Notes under the pieces: model-generated
What the model was told of the DNA's origin: nothing
Seen by the model: only the letters and a program-made list of their open reading frames with translations
Databases searched by the model: none
Part shown: positions 1 through 9,302 of the stretch, piece after piece
How positions within the stretch are numbered: position 1 is the stretch's first letter
Layout: each line of letters begins with the position of its first letter
Source of the DNA: Euonymus europaeus
Taxonomy: Eukaryota; Streptophyta; Magnoliopsida; Celastrales; Celastraceae
Assembly (NCBI GenBank): GCA_963580455.1
Contig: OY756962.1
Coordinates: 12,604,001 to 12,668,000, forward strand
Length of the DNA: 64,000 nucleotides
Reading direction: 5' to 3'
Program-made: the position numbers and the translations under genes

Positions 1-60
1 AGGTTGCAGGTCTGACCTACTGATTGACTTCTCGGTAGTGACACCTTTTTGACGTCATCA
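1..60 (+). repeat. 3' end of 5' LTR, element A (cut by window edge)
   Basis: These 60 bases match 9243-9302 exactly and end in gacgtcatca, the LTR terminus. The rest of this LTR lies upstream of the window. Confidence 0.92.
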
Positions 61-63
61 GTT

Positions 64-83
64 TGGCGCCGTCTGTGGGAAAC
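64..83 (+). other. Primer-binding site, element A
   Basis: The sequence tggcgccgtctgtgggaaac begins 3 bp after the LTR end. Starting with TGG is expected for pairing with a tRNA 3' CCA. Its first nine bases fit the complement of plant tRNA-Asp 3' ends, but the following bases diverge, so the exact primer tRNA is uncertain. Element B carries the same site and element C differs by one base in this core (tggcacc). Confidence 0.8.
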
Positions 84-100
84 GACTAAGTTCCCTTACA

Positions 101-3100
101 ATGGTCAGACCGCGAAGAACCAACGATCCTGAGACATCTCATGCCCATCATCTGGTAGATGAGACCGGGCAGCAACACCAAGATTATGGGAATCTTCCAA
201 GGCATGAGGTGCCCTTGGATGCGCCTCAAGTCCGAGAAGGAGGAAACGTCCAAGCACCACCACAGGAGACAGCTGGTCCTCCCATCAGTGCTGCACGGTT
301 CAATCAACTCTGCCAACAAGTGCAGCTCCTCACTGAGATGATGATGGCAAACCAGCAAGGCCCGCCTTGGACCACTGAGAGGAACGAGGGTGATGGAAAC
401 TCAAGTTCTCTAGATTCCAGGAGCAAGAGGAGGGATGAGAACCGAGAGGGAAATTCCAATACCAATAGGAACACCCATTACTCCCAGGTCAATGATGATG
501 TCAATAAGCACCTTCAAGAGGTAGACCGAAAGCTAGCAGCCCTACAGGGACGCAGCATCATTGATGAAATGTGGGACAGTTCCATGACTCCCCTGTCTAG
601 GGATATCCTCGAGACAGACATACCTCGTGACTTCAGGCTCCCAAACCTGGAGCAATATGATGGAAAAAGAGATCCTTATGATCATGTCATGGGATACAAG
701 TCTATGATGGAGTGTCGAGGGGCCTCAGATGCGGTGTTGTGCAAGGCCTTCTCCTCAACACTTATTGGACCTGCTCGGACTTGGTTCATCAACCTTCCTA
801 GGCACAGCATTTATAGCTTCCAGGACCTATCCAGGAAGTTTAGTCTCCGATTTGCTAGTGCTAGGAAGCCCAAGACCACCAATCAGGACTTGATGGTGAT
901 TGAACACGAGAAGGGAGAACCGTTTCGTGACTTCATAGGAAGATTCAACCAGATGTGCCTGGAGATCCCCGACGTCCAAATTGCTGTAGCAAATGCTGCT
1001 CTGATCAGGACAGTGCGTCATGAGCAGTTCTGCAACTCATTATGCACTGACGCTCCTCAGTCCATGGATGAACTCCTGGCAAGGACTGAGAAATACATCA
1101 AGGCAACAGATTCTCTCAAGTCCTCTCGTTTTGCGATACGAACCTCTCCTGATAGAATGAGAGGCTCTAGTGAGAAGGGCCGCTCAGGAGGGGTAGGAGG
1201 TAGCCGACCAAGCGGCGACAAGAGGACGGGAAGAGAAGATAACAGGAGAATAGACCAGCCGTCCAGGAAGTTTCCACCTGGCCCGCCACCTAGTCGCTTT
1301 GATACTTACACTCCACTGAATGCTCCCCCGAAGACAGTGTTGAACGAAATAGTGGCCCAGAACTTGGTCAAATGGCCAAAGAAGATGAGTGCCACCTTTG
1401 CAGAGAGGAGGAAGTTCTCAAACAAATATTGTAGGTTCCATAAGGACCAAGGGCATGATACCGATGATTGCATTCAGTTGAAAGATGAGATTGAGGAGTT
1501 GATAAGAAGAGGACACCTCAAGAGGTACACTGCAAATCGAGAAGGAAAACGAAGGGGAGATGACAGAAAAGATGATGACCATAGAAGGCCACGGAGGAGG
1601 GAAGATTCTCCTCCACATCAGAGAGGCACGGCAGGAACAATTGATTTCTGTGGTGTCATTATTGGAGGGTTGGCAGCAGGTGGAGAAAGTACATCAGCTG
1701 GGAGAGCATATGCTCGCCTCACCGAACAGCTAGCCAAGGGAAAAAGAGTCAAGAGGGATGAGGATGTCATCACATTCTCAGAGAAAGATGAGGAAGGTGT
1801 TCGAGTCCCTCACGATGACGCCTTAGTAATCGATGCGGTGATCGCCAACTTTAACGTCCTGAAGATCTTGGTAGATAACGGGAGTGCAGCAGACATCCTA
1901 TTCTACCATACTTTCAAAGCTATGAAGCTCTCGGAGGATAGGCTAAAGCCGACCTCAGTACCCTTGTATGGGTTCACAGGAGAATCAGTCATACCAAAAG
2001 GAATGATAACCCTCCCGGTCACATTGGGAACGCATCCCAGGACGGTGATGCACATGGTGGACATGTTGGTAGTGGATGTGAAGGCTTCCCACAATGCCAT
2101 CATAGGAAGACCACTACTTCACAAGGTGAGAGCTGTTGTCTCAACCTATTGCTTGAAGATGAAATTCCCCACCTCGAAGGGAGTAGGTGAAGTGAAGGGA
2201 AATCAAAAGGCTTCCCGGAGCACGTACTTCACCGAACTCAAGGAGAGGAAGAAAGAGAAGATCTCAGTGGGCAGCCTAGATATGAGAGCAGAGGAGCAGG
2301 TGTTTAAGCCCACTCCAGTAGAGCAACTCAAGAAAGTTGAGGTTATGGCTGGCTCAGGAAGAAACTTCCATATTGGATCTCAACTTGGGGAAACAATGGC
2401 CAAGGAGATCACCGAACTACTCTTAGCAAGTGTAGATACTTTTGCCTGGAGTGCTGATGAGATGCCCGGCATAAGTGCAGAGGTGATAACACATCGACTG
2501 AGCATCATACCTGGTGCCCGACCAGTCAAGCAAAAAAGAAGAAACTTTGCTCACGATCGCCAAGAAGCGATCAAGGAAGAGGTAAGGAAGCTAATGGATG
2601 CAGATTTCATTAGAGAAGTCCAATACCCTGAATGGCTAGCCAATGTTGTCATGGTGAGGAAAGCCAATGGAAAATGGAGGATGTGTGTTGATTTCACCGA
2701 CTTGAATAAATCATGTCCTAAGGATAGCTATCCACTACCAAAGATTGATCAGCTGGTAGATGCCACCTCAGGACATCAGCTCCTCAGCTTCTTGGACGCT
2801 TATTCGGGGTACCATCAGATAAGAATGCATCCCGAAGACCAAGAAGGCACCTCATTCATCACTCCTGAGGGGACATATTGCTATAAGGTGATGCCATTCG
2901 GATTGAAAAATGCTGGAGCCACCTACCAGAGGTTGGTGAACCATATCTTCAGAGATCAAATAGGAAAGTCCTTGGAGGCCTATGTGGATGATATGGTAGT
3001 AAAGAGCAAGAAAGCTGAGGACCACCCTGCTGACCTGCGCAAGGTCTTTCATACACTTGATCGGTTTGGAATGAAGCTCAACCCGGACAAGTGTGCCTTC

Positions 3101-5530
3101 GGGGTGGCATCCGGGAAGTTTCTCGGCTTCTTGGTAACCAGCAGGGGTATTGAGATGAATCCTGAAAAGGTGGAAGCAATCCTGCAGATGGAGCCGCCCA
3201 CAAATGCAAAGGAAGTTCAAAGGCTGACCGGCCGAGCAGCATCACTAGGAAGGTTCCTTGCTCGGTCCGGCGACAAATGTAGACCATTTTTCCAGGCATT
3301 AAAAAAGGCCAAGGAATTTGTCTGGACACCTGAGTGTCAAATTGCCTTTGAAAATCTTAAAGATTATCTAGGCCAACCTCCTCTACTGACTTGTCCAAGA
3401 GAAGGCGAAGTCTTGTACCTCTACCTAGCAGTATCACAACACGCGGTAAGCGCAGTGCTAGTAAGTGAGCAAGACAAGGTGCAAAGACCAGTGTATTACA
3501 TCAGCAGGATGATGGTTAGTGCAGAGACAAGGTACTCCCATGCTGAGAAGCTTGCTCTGTCACTGATAGTGGCAGCAAGGAAGCTGAGACCCTACTTCCA
3601 AGCACACTCGATAATTGTCCTGACTGACCAGCCACTCAAACAAGTCCTCCAAAAGCCAGACACTTCAGGGAGATTAGTGAAGTGGGCTATTGAATTGGGA
3701 GAGTTTGACATTCAGTACCAGCCAAGGAAGGCTATGAAAGCCCAAACTTTAGCTGATTTTATAATTGAATGCTATAGAGAGCCCAATCAGGACATTGCCT
3801 CCACTGCATCTCAACAATGGCAATTGTTTGTAGATGGATCATCCAACCAAGAAGGCAGTGGTGCCGGCATTCTCCTGCTTGGCTCGGGGGGCATGACCAT
3901 AGCACATTCCTTGAGATTCAATTTTAAAGCCTCGAACAACGAGGCAGAATATGAGGCTGTGCTGGCTGGACTACGCCTTGCTGAGCAGCTGGAAGTTAAA
4001 AATTTGATTGTTCATAGTGACTCACAACTGGTCACGGAGCAAATCAAAGGAGAATACGAAGCAAGAGGACCAAGTATGATTAAGTACTTGGCAAAAGTAC
4101 AGGAACTGATGGAGAGGATACCAAAGGTGGAGGTAAGGCAGATACCTAGAGTGGAGAACTCAAGGGCTGACGTGTTGGCACGATTGGCATCTGCCTCCTC
4201 AGTACAGGTACCTACTTCAGTTCAAGTGGAGATACTCCCGCAGAAGAGCATTGAAGTACAAACTTTAATGGCGGACATTGATGTCGGTCATGAGCCGAGT
4301 TGGAAGGATCCGATCAAGAAATACTTGGAGGACGGAAGTTTGCCTAAAGATCGCAACCAAGCAAAAAGCCTCCGAAAAAGAGCAGCTAGGTACACCCTGA
4401 TCCAGGGAGAGTTATATCGAAGATCCTTCACTCTTCCGTATCTGAAATGTCTGGCACCCAGAGATGCGGACTATGCGCTCCGAGAAGTGCATGAGGGGAT
4501 ATGTGGAAGCCATATAGGATCCAGGACCTTAAGTCACAAGGTGTTGAGGTGCGGGTACTATTGGCCTACCATGATGGAAGATGCTAAGAAGCTCGTACAG
4601 AAGTGCGATAAGTGTCAAAGGCACTCAAATGTGCCGAGAGTACCCTCTTCGGACATTATCCCCATCCAAAATCCCTGTCCATTTGCACAATGGGGGATGG
4701 ATCTCCTTGGACCATTTGTCCAGACATCGGGGCAGAGGAGAAACCTTATTGTTGCCGTTGATTACTTCACTAAATGGATAGAGGTAGAGCCATTGGCAGC
4801 CATCTCAGAACAGAAGGTGATGGACTTCATATGGAGAACCATTGTCTGCAGGTACGGTTTGCCACAAGCACTGGTGGTGGACAATGGAAGACAATTTGTG
4901 AGCAGAAAGATGCACAAGTTCTGCGAAGACCTTAGCATTGACCTAAGGATTACCTCTGTGGCACATCCCCAGGCTAATGGGCAGGCAGAAGTGACAAACC
5001 GGACTATCCTTGAAGGACTGAAGACAAGGCTGGATGGAGCAAAGGGGAGATGGGTTGAAGAACTACCTAGTGTGCTGTGGTCATACCGCACTACTCCTCG
5101 GACATCAACAGGTGAAACTCCATTCTCCCTCTCCTTCGGGACCGAGGCAGTCATCCCCGTCGAAATTGGAGTCCCGTCGTTGAGGGTCACCAACTTCGAA
5201 GAATCAACGAATGATGAGCTCTTGCTGAACAACCTGGATCTCCTAGAAGAGACCAGGGAAAACGCAAGGATCCGGACTGCTGCCTATAAACAGAGAACAG
5301 CTCAGTACCACAACAGACGAGTAAAGAGGAGAAGTTTCTCTGTTGGAGACCTTGTGCTGAGAAAGGTAGCTGCTACAGGAAAACATCCAGGTAAGCTAGG
5401 TGAAACATGGGAGGGACCCTACCTAGTTGTGAAACTCCTGAAAGAAGGCACATACAAAATCGAAGATCCAAGGAAGCCCGGGGATATGAGACCCTGGAAT
5501 GTGGACAATCTTCGAAGATACTATGTCTAA
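101..5530 (+). CDS. Gag-Pol polyprotein (Tat-type Ty3/gypsy), intact
   Basis: One uninterrupted frame of 1809 codons starts 40 bp after the LTR, at the first ATG after the primer site. In order: a Gag domain (about residues 170-330); a variant zinc knuckle C444-x2-H447-x4-H452-x4-C457, with His in place of the usual second Cys; an aspartic protease with V-D-N-G-S at 591-595; reverse transcriptase with Y-V-D-D at 961-964; an RT-linked RNase H; a second RNase H beginning at LFVDGSS (D1245) with later NNEAEYEA and HSDSQL motifs; and integrase. Integrase has an HHCC finger (H1464, H1471, C1502, C1505), a D1534-x59-D1594-x35-E1630 catalytic triad, and a C-terminal GPY-like module near W1770. All key residues are present, so the product could be active. 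Gag and Pol share one frame with no visible frameshift, so proteolytic processing is the likely route to mature proteins. Confidence 0.95.
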   Translation: MVRPRRTNDPETSHAHHLVDETGQQHQDYGNLPRHEVPLDAPQVREGGNVQAPPQETAGPPISAARFNQLCQQVQLLTEMMMANQQGPPWTTERNEGDGNSSSLDSRSKRRDENREGNSNTNRNTHYSQVNDDVNKHLQEVDRKLAALQGRSIIDEMWDSSMTPLSRDILETDIPRDFRLPNLEQYDGKRDPYDHVMGYKSMMECRGASDAVLCKAFSSTLIGPARTWFINLPRHSIYSFQDLSRKFSLRFASARKPKTTNQDLMVIEHEKGEPFRDFIGRFNQMCLEIPDVQIAVANAALIRTVRHEQFCNSLCTDAPQSMDELLARTEKYIKATDSLKSSRFAIRTSPDRMRGSSEKGRSGGVGGSRPSGDKRTGREDNRRIDQPSRKFPPGPPPSRFDTYTPLNAPPKTVLNEIVAQNLVKWPKKMSATFAERRKFSNKYCRFHKDQGHDTDDCIQLKDEIEELIRRGHLKRYTANREGKRRGDDRKDDDHRRPRRREDSPPHQRGTAGTIDFCGVIIGGLAAGGESTSAGRAYARLTEQLAKGKRVKRDEDVITFSEKDEEGVRVPHDDALVIDAVIANFNVLKILVDNGSAADILFYHTFKAMKLSEDRLKPTSVPLYGFTGESVIPKGMITLPVTLGTHPRTVMHMVDMLVVDVKASHNAIIGRPLLHKVRAVVSTYCLKMKFPTSKGVGEVKGNQKASRSTYFTELKERKKEKISVGSLDMRAEEQVFKPTPVEQLKKVEVMAGSGRNFHIGSQLGETMAKEITELLLASVDTFAWSADEMPGISAEVITHRLSIIPGARPVKQKRRNFAHDRQEAIKEEVRKLMDADFIREVQYPEWLANVVMVRKANGKWRMCVDFTDLNKSCPKDSYPLPKIDQLVDATSGHQLLSFLDAYSGYHQIRMHPEDQEGTSFITPEGTYCYKVMPFGLKNAGATYQRLVNHIFRDQIGKSLEAYVDDMVVKSKKAEDHPADLRKVFHTLDRFGMKLNPDKCAFGVASGKFLGFLVTSRGIEMNPEKVEAILQMEPPTNAKEVQRLTGRAASLGRFLARSGDKCRPFFQALKKAKEFVWTPECQIAFENLKDYLGQPPLLTCPREGEVLYLYLAVSQHAVSAVLVSEQDKVQRPVYYISRMMVSAETRYSHAEKLALSLIVAARKLRPYFQAHSIIVLTDQPLKQVLQKPDTSGRLVKWAIELGEFDIQYQPRKAMKAQTLADFIIECYREPNQDIASTASQQWQLFVDGSSNQEGSGAGILLLGSGGMTIAHSLRFNFKASNNEAEYEAVLAGLRLAEQLEVKNLIVHSDSQLVTEQIKGEYEARGPSMIKYLAKVQELMERIPKVEVRQIPRVENSRADVLARLASASSVQVPTSVQVEILPQKSIEVQTLMADIDVGHEPSWKDPIKKYLEDGSLPKDRNQAKSLRKRAARYTLIQGELYRRSFTLPYLKCLAPRDADYALREVHEGICGSHIGSRTLSHKVLRCGYYWPTMMEDAKKLVQKCDKCQRHSNVPRVPSSDIIPIQNPCPFAQWGMDLLGPFVQTSGQRRNLIVAVDYFTKWIEVEPLAAISEQKVMDFIWRTIVCRYGLPQALVVDNGRQFVSRKMHKFCEDLSIDLRITSVAHPQANGQAEVTNRTILEGLKTRLDGAKGRWVEELPSVLWSYRTTPRTSTGETPFSLSFGTEAVIPVEIGVPSLRVTNFEESTNDELLLNNLDLLEETRENARIRTAAYKQRTAQYHNRRVKRRSFSVGDLVLRKVAATGKHPGKLGETWEGPYLVVKLLKEGTYKIEDPRKPGDMRPWNVDNLRRYYV

Positions 5531-6204
5531 TGCTTCATTGTAACACATGATAGTTTCTATTTATGTGTATATCTGCTTTTCAGTTTTGAACATGCAGGAA
5601 TGAATAAAAGTTCAGGTCTCTTACCCAAAATAAAGCATCGCAATGCAGGAGAAGGCTTTGACCTGGACAACATGCAAACTTAGCCAAACAATTGGCTAAG
5701 TATCAATGCTATACCTACCAGCGTCACAAGATGACCAGACTAAATCAAATTTCCAAAAAGAGGAAATGAAGACACTATAAGCCTGGTCGGCCTACCGACC
5801 AGGATAGTATCTACTCAATAATGAAGACTCAAGACCCCAAAAAAAAGAGGGTCCAAGAGCCACAATCGGCCTACCGACCAAGATGGCACTCGAGTATTCC
5901 TAAAAGGAATAAAAAGCTTCCATGAAAGCAAAGACACAAAGGCCCTGAGAAGCCTACCGACCAGGGAAGTATCTTCATCCTCTGAAGTATTTAGAAAAAT
6001 TTGTGACTTAAAAGTCCAAAAAATGCAAGAAGACTGGTTGGCTTACCGACCACAAAAGCATAACGACAAGTGAATATGAACAACAAAATATACAAGTATA
6101 TAATCTACCGAGCATTCATGAATCCTAGTTTCATTAAAATTCAAAGAAGTTCAATACAGGTTAAGAACAGAGCAAAAGAGGGCTAAGCCCATACAAGAGA
6201 AGGC
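5531..6204 (+). repeat. Post-pol spacer with four hairpin repeats
   Basis: Between the pol stop and the end of the antisense gene is a non-coding spacer. Four copies of a palindromic motif close to ctggtcggcctaccgaccag start near 5782, 5865, 5950 and 6034, spaced 83-85 bp apart. The first can fold into a near-perfect hairpin; the others are partial. The same motif recurs in element B (16007-16370). The spacer would be the 3' untranslated part of the sense gag-pol RNA and also the downstream region of the antisense gene. Confidence 0.75.
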
Positions 6205-8419
6205 CTAAGAATCTAAGGCAGGAACTCCAGAGCCAGACTCCTCGGCAGTAGGCACATTGGCTGGGAGAGCTGGAGGTGTCTCCTCGGTTGTCTCCGCAGC
6301 TGGTTGAGGAACTTGGTTTAGTGCTCCCTGGTCAGCTCCCAAGTTCTCCTCTTCCACTACTTCGACCTCCTCATCAGATATCTCCTCCTCAGAGAAGTCC
6401 ATCTCGCCGAGGCCTCTCTTCCTCCTCTGCTCAGCCTTCCTGAAGGCCTCTACGATCTCCTCCTTGGACTCCTCGAGATGATCCCTTCCCATAAGAGAAG
6501 GACACAATGGAGTAAGGATGGAAGAGTCTAGACCAGCCTTGACGAGCAGCTTCCTGGATTCCTTGACACCTCCTCGGAACCCATAGAAGCCTTCCTCCCT
6601 AAGAGCAGCCTTGAATTCCTCAGACTCCTTGAACTTCTGGATTGTCTGCAGCTCGGCATCACCAAGGAGTCTTTGGTAGGTCTCCTCGGCATTCTTCAGC
6701 TTGCGCTCTAAGGAGGCCGTTTTTTCTTTCAATTCCTTTCGTTGCCGAGCAACCTTCTCCAGATGAGCGGAGTAAGTCTGCTGCGTCTCCTCCATCTCGG
6801 CCTTCAACAAGTTGAGCTCATTCTTGGCCTTTGTAGCTCTCTCCTCGGCAGCATCAGCTCTCTCTCGTTGAACTGTCTCCTCGTAAGCAAACCGAGCAAT
6901 GCCGGAGGGGAGAGCAGAGAGATGGACAGCAGTCTGAAAAGAAACAATACGTTAAAAAAAATAATAATAATAATAATAAAATAGGGTTACCGAGCTGAGG
7001 AGATGAAAGTCGTACCTGCATGAAAAGACAGTTCATCTGAGTCAGATGCTCCATAGCTGTCAGACCAGACACCCTGTCATAGTCTGCAGGAGTAGGCAAG
7101 TGCTTCAGCATCTCGGTAGCCACTTTTGGGTTGACTACCCTATCAGTTTGACTGACATCCCATTCTGGAGCATGCCGAGCAAAATCTTCCTCGGTAATTG
7201 GTCCCAATGGGGGATCATTTACCTGCCGAGGAATATGAGAGACCATGGGCCGAGGAGTCCCTATCCTAGGAGAAGGAGCAGTTCGCGTCACTGTAGTAAC
7301 CGAGGTAGTGGCTCCAGTGAGGGCAATCTCAGAGGCCATAGTCTCCCCTGTGGCCCCCACACGTGGCCTCTTAGGGTCTTTACCCTTGCTACTTTTCTTC
7401 CTCTTCTGTTGCCGAGGAGCAGGGGCAGCGTTCATCGCCATGTACTCAGAAAGGTCGGCCATATCTGCAAAGCATGACCACAAGTCAAGTGAATACCGAT
7501 CAGTAGTGATAGATAAAATAGTTGAAAAATCAAAAATATGCAAACCTTGCCGAGATCTGTAACCAAAATTAGACACCGAGAAGTCCTGTGGGCTGAACTT
7601 CATGTCGGTATCAGCCCCAACAACAAGGAGCTCCTTCCAGGATTCGTGCAATTTCAACTCATCGCCCTTCAACTGTGGAGGACGGTTGAACTGATCGGTA
7701 AGTGGTACCGACCAGGTTGTTCGGAAAGGAAGTTCCTCTCCTTCGGGAAGAGGAACCCTTATAAAAATGTATGAATTTTTCCATCTCTTGATGGACTGGT
7801 TGTACAGAGGAATCTTAAGCCCTGGCTTGAGTTTTAAATAAAAAAGGCCAGGTGAGTTCGGTAAATGGCACAGGAGAGCAAGGTGTTGAATGACCGAGGA
7901 AGAGATACCGAGATGGTATCTGTGAGAAAGACAAACAATATTGGCCAGGAAGTGCCAAGAGTTCGGTGCCAGAACGGCGGGAGAGAGATTAAACCGACGA
8001 AGAAGGCTAGTTATGGCTGGAGGAATGGGTATCCTAGCACCTGCTTGGAGTGACCGAAGTGAGATAGCAAACTCACCTCTCCTAGGTCGAAAAGGAGACT
8101 CACCCTCACCCACACGTCGGTATGGAAAGGGCAGACCACACTTGGCCACTACCTCGTCAATATAACTGTTGGATAGGTCACAAGAAAGGTAGGTCGGTTC
8201 AGAGATGCTATCATCGGTACCTCCACCCCTCTCATTAGGAGGAGGTAGGTCATGGGGGGCATACTCTATAGGATGTTCTACCGGGAAAGAATTTCGTCTT
8301 GCTAAGGGAGGATTGGTTTGAGTTATAACCACCTCATCGGTAGAGGTAGATGCTCGGTCACTACCAGAGGTGGATGTTGAAAGGCCGGAAATAGACGTAC
8401 TAGAACTAGAAGAAGACAT
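6205..8419 (-). CDS. Antisense gene of element A (Transposase_28-like, coiled-coil protein), probably spliced
   Basis: This gene runs opposite to gag-pol between pol and the 3' LTR. I infer three exons: 8419-7546, 7464-7016 and 6933-6205. The introns are 81 bp (CAAG|gtttgc to tttgcag|ATATG) and 82 bp (ATGCAG|gtacg to tttcag|ACTGC). Spliced length is 683 residues. The N-terminus is Ser/Thr-rich. Residues about 60-260 resemble the domain Pfam calls 'putative gypsy type transposon' (motifs FRPRRGEFAI, NSWHFLANIV). A basic, nuclear-signal-like stretch RQQKRKKSSKGKDPKRPR follows. A Glu/Lys-rich coiled coil and an acidic tail (EEEISDEEVEVVEEE) end the protein. Antisense genes are known from Tat elements, but their function is unknown. 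The first intron is a multiple of three with no stop, so retained and spliced forms are both in frame. Element C carries a broken homologue. Confidence 0.82.
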
Positions 8420-8550
8420 GGCTTACCTAGAAGATTGCTCGGTAGGTCAAAATTGAAGGATTGACTCTTGATCTTGCTCGGTATGAACTACTGCTCGGTA
8501 TAAGCTCTCAACTTTCAGAGGAAGTGTGGAATGACTCGTTCCCAAGTCCT

Positions 8551-8557
8551 TTTTATA
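8551..8557 (-). promoter_or_regulatory. TATA box for the antisense gene of element A
   Basis: On the minus strand this reads TATAAAA, 132 bp upstream of the antisense ATG at 8419. It lies outside the LTR, so the antisense gene appears to have its own internal promoter. Element C has a TATA motif at the equivalent place (136 bp from its ATG), which supports function. Confidence 0.65.
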
Positions 8558-8711
8558 GCAAAAGACCAATCTCAGATCAACGGCCAGCAACAAATGGCCA
8601 ATGAACCGCGCAGACATGGACCATTGATCTAAGGGTCTGAGCTGTCATCTCCTCATTAATGGAATGGCACAATAACTCCTCTCATCGATCTGCGCAGAAC
8701 GACGCCTCGAT

Positions 8712-8730
8712 AAGGGAGTTGGGGGGCAAC
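8712..8730 (+). other. Polypurine tract, element A
   Basis: The purine-rich run aagggagttggggggcaac sits directly before the 3' LTR start TGATATTACA. The corresponding tract in element B is at 15829-15845 on the minus strand. It would prime plus-strand DNA synthesis. Confidence 0.8.
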
Positions 8731-9302
8731 TGATATTACAAAAATACCCCCACCAATGGTGCTCCGCCACGTCATAGATGGACCAGGACTCTACATGCCT
8801 ACCAGGCAGTCTCCTCGGTAAGAGTGCACCCGCTGGACCTACGAAGGTGAAAACCAGCTGGATATGGTCCACAACCATAATGGGAAGACCCACTTCAACA
8901 GTGGTCCTCAGCCCTATATAAGGCTCAACAAGTCAGGTATTATCCAAAAAAATCACAATTTAAGTACTGGTTAATTGAGAGCTCTAGTCCGAGGAGCTTG
9001 TCTGATTGAATACCTACTGATTTGAGCATCGGAGCGCCAACGCCAGAGGACACCCTCTGGTCCGGCCTTTAGCTCACCTTTGTTTGTTGTGCTCAGCTCT
9101 TAGGTTGCTTAGCTGATCAACCTGGACTGCCCTACCTGACTGGTCGGTAAGCTGGCTGGCAGACTACTCAGCTGGTCAACCAAGGCTTCTCTGCTCAGCT
9201 GCTCGGCTCCTTGGAGGGATCTTCATCCTCGGTATCTGTGCAAGGTTGCAGGTCTGACCTACTGATTGACTTCTCGGTAGTGACACCTTTTTGACGTCAT
9301 CA
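8731..9302 (+). repeat. 3' LTR, element A (572 bp)
   Basis: It starts TGATATTACA and ends GACGTCATCA, giving TG...CA with short TGAT/ATCA inverted termini. A TATA motif (ctatataagg) lies at 8914-8923. A conserved hairpin region (gcatcggagcgccaacgcc...) lies at 9026-9060. The first ~120 bp closely match the LTRs of element B, but the later part lacks B's minisatellites. Confidence 0.93.
8914..8923 (+). promoter_or_regulatory. LTR TATA box, element A
   Basis: The ctatataagg motif is about 185 bp into the LTR and is conserved in the LTRs of element B. It probably marks the U3/R promoter; start-site position is inferred. Confidence 0.65.

Larger units (their letters stand above)
1..9302 (+). mobile_element. 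Element A: Ty3/gypsy LTR retrotransposon, Tat lineage, near-complete
   Basis: The window opens in the last 60 bp of the 5' LTR. A primer-binding site, one open gag-pol frame (101-5530), a repeat-bearing spacer, an antisense gene (8419 down to 6205), a polypurine tract and a full 3' LTR (8731-9302) follow. Bases 1-60 and 9243-9302 are identical by eye, and the pol frame has no stop, so insertion looks recent. Tat-lineage assignment rests on three things seen here: a second, plant/archaeal-type RNase H after the RT-linked one, a long post-pol spacer, and an oppositely oriented gene before the 3' LTR. The right flank begins tgagc (9303-9307); the matching left target duplication lies outside the window and cannot be checked. 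Confidence 0.93.

Noticed and set aside
64..83. Possible tRNA gene because of tRNA-like complementarity
   Set aside because: Only a primer-binding site; no cloverleaf can be formed around it.
4762..5232. 156-codon minus-strand open stretch inside integrase of element A
   Set aside because: It mirrors the conserved sense integrase codons; no promoter or family similarity is seen, and the same stretch is open in element C only in pieces. Treated as a shadow.
101..5530. Endogenous pararetrovirus origin
   Set aside because: An integrase with a full catalytic triad, LTRs, a primer site and a polypurine tract point to an LTR retrotransposon; no movement or coat protein is seen.
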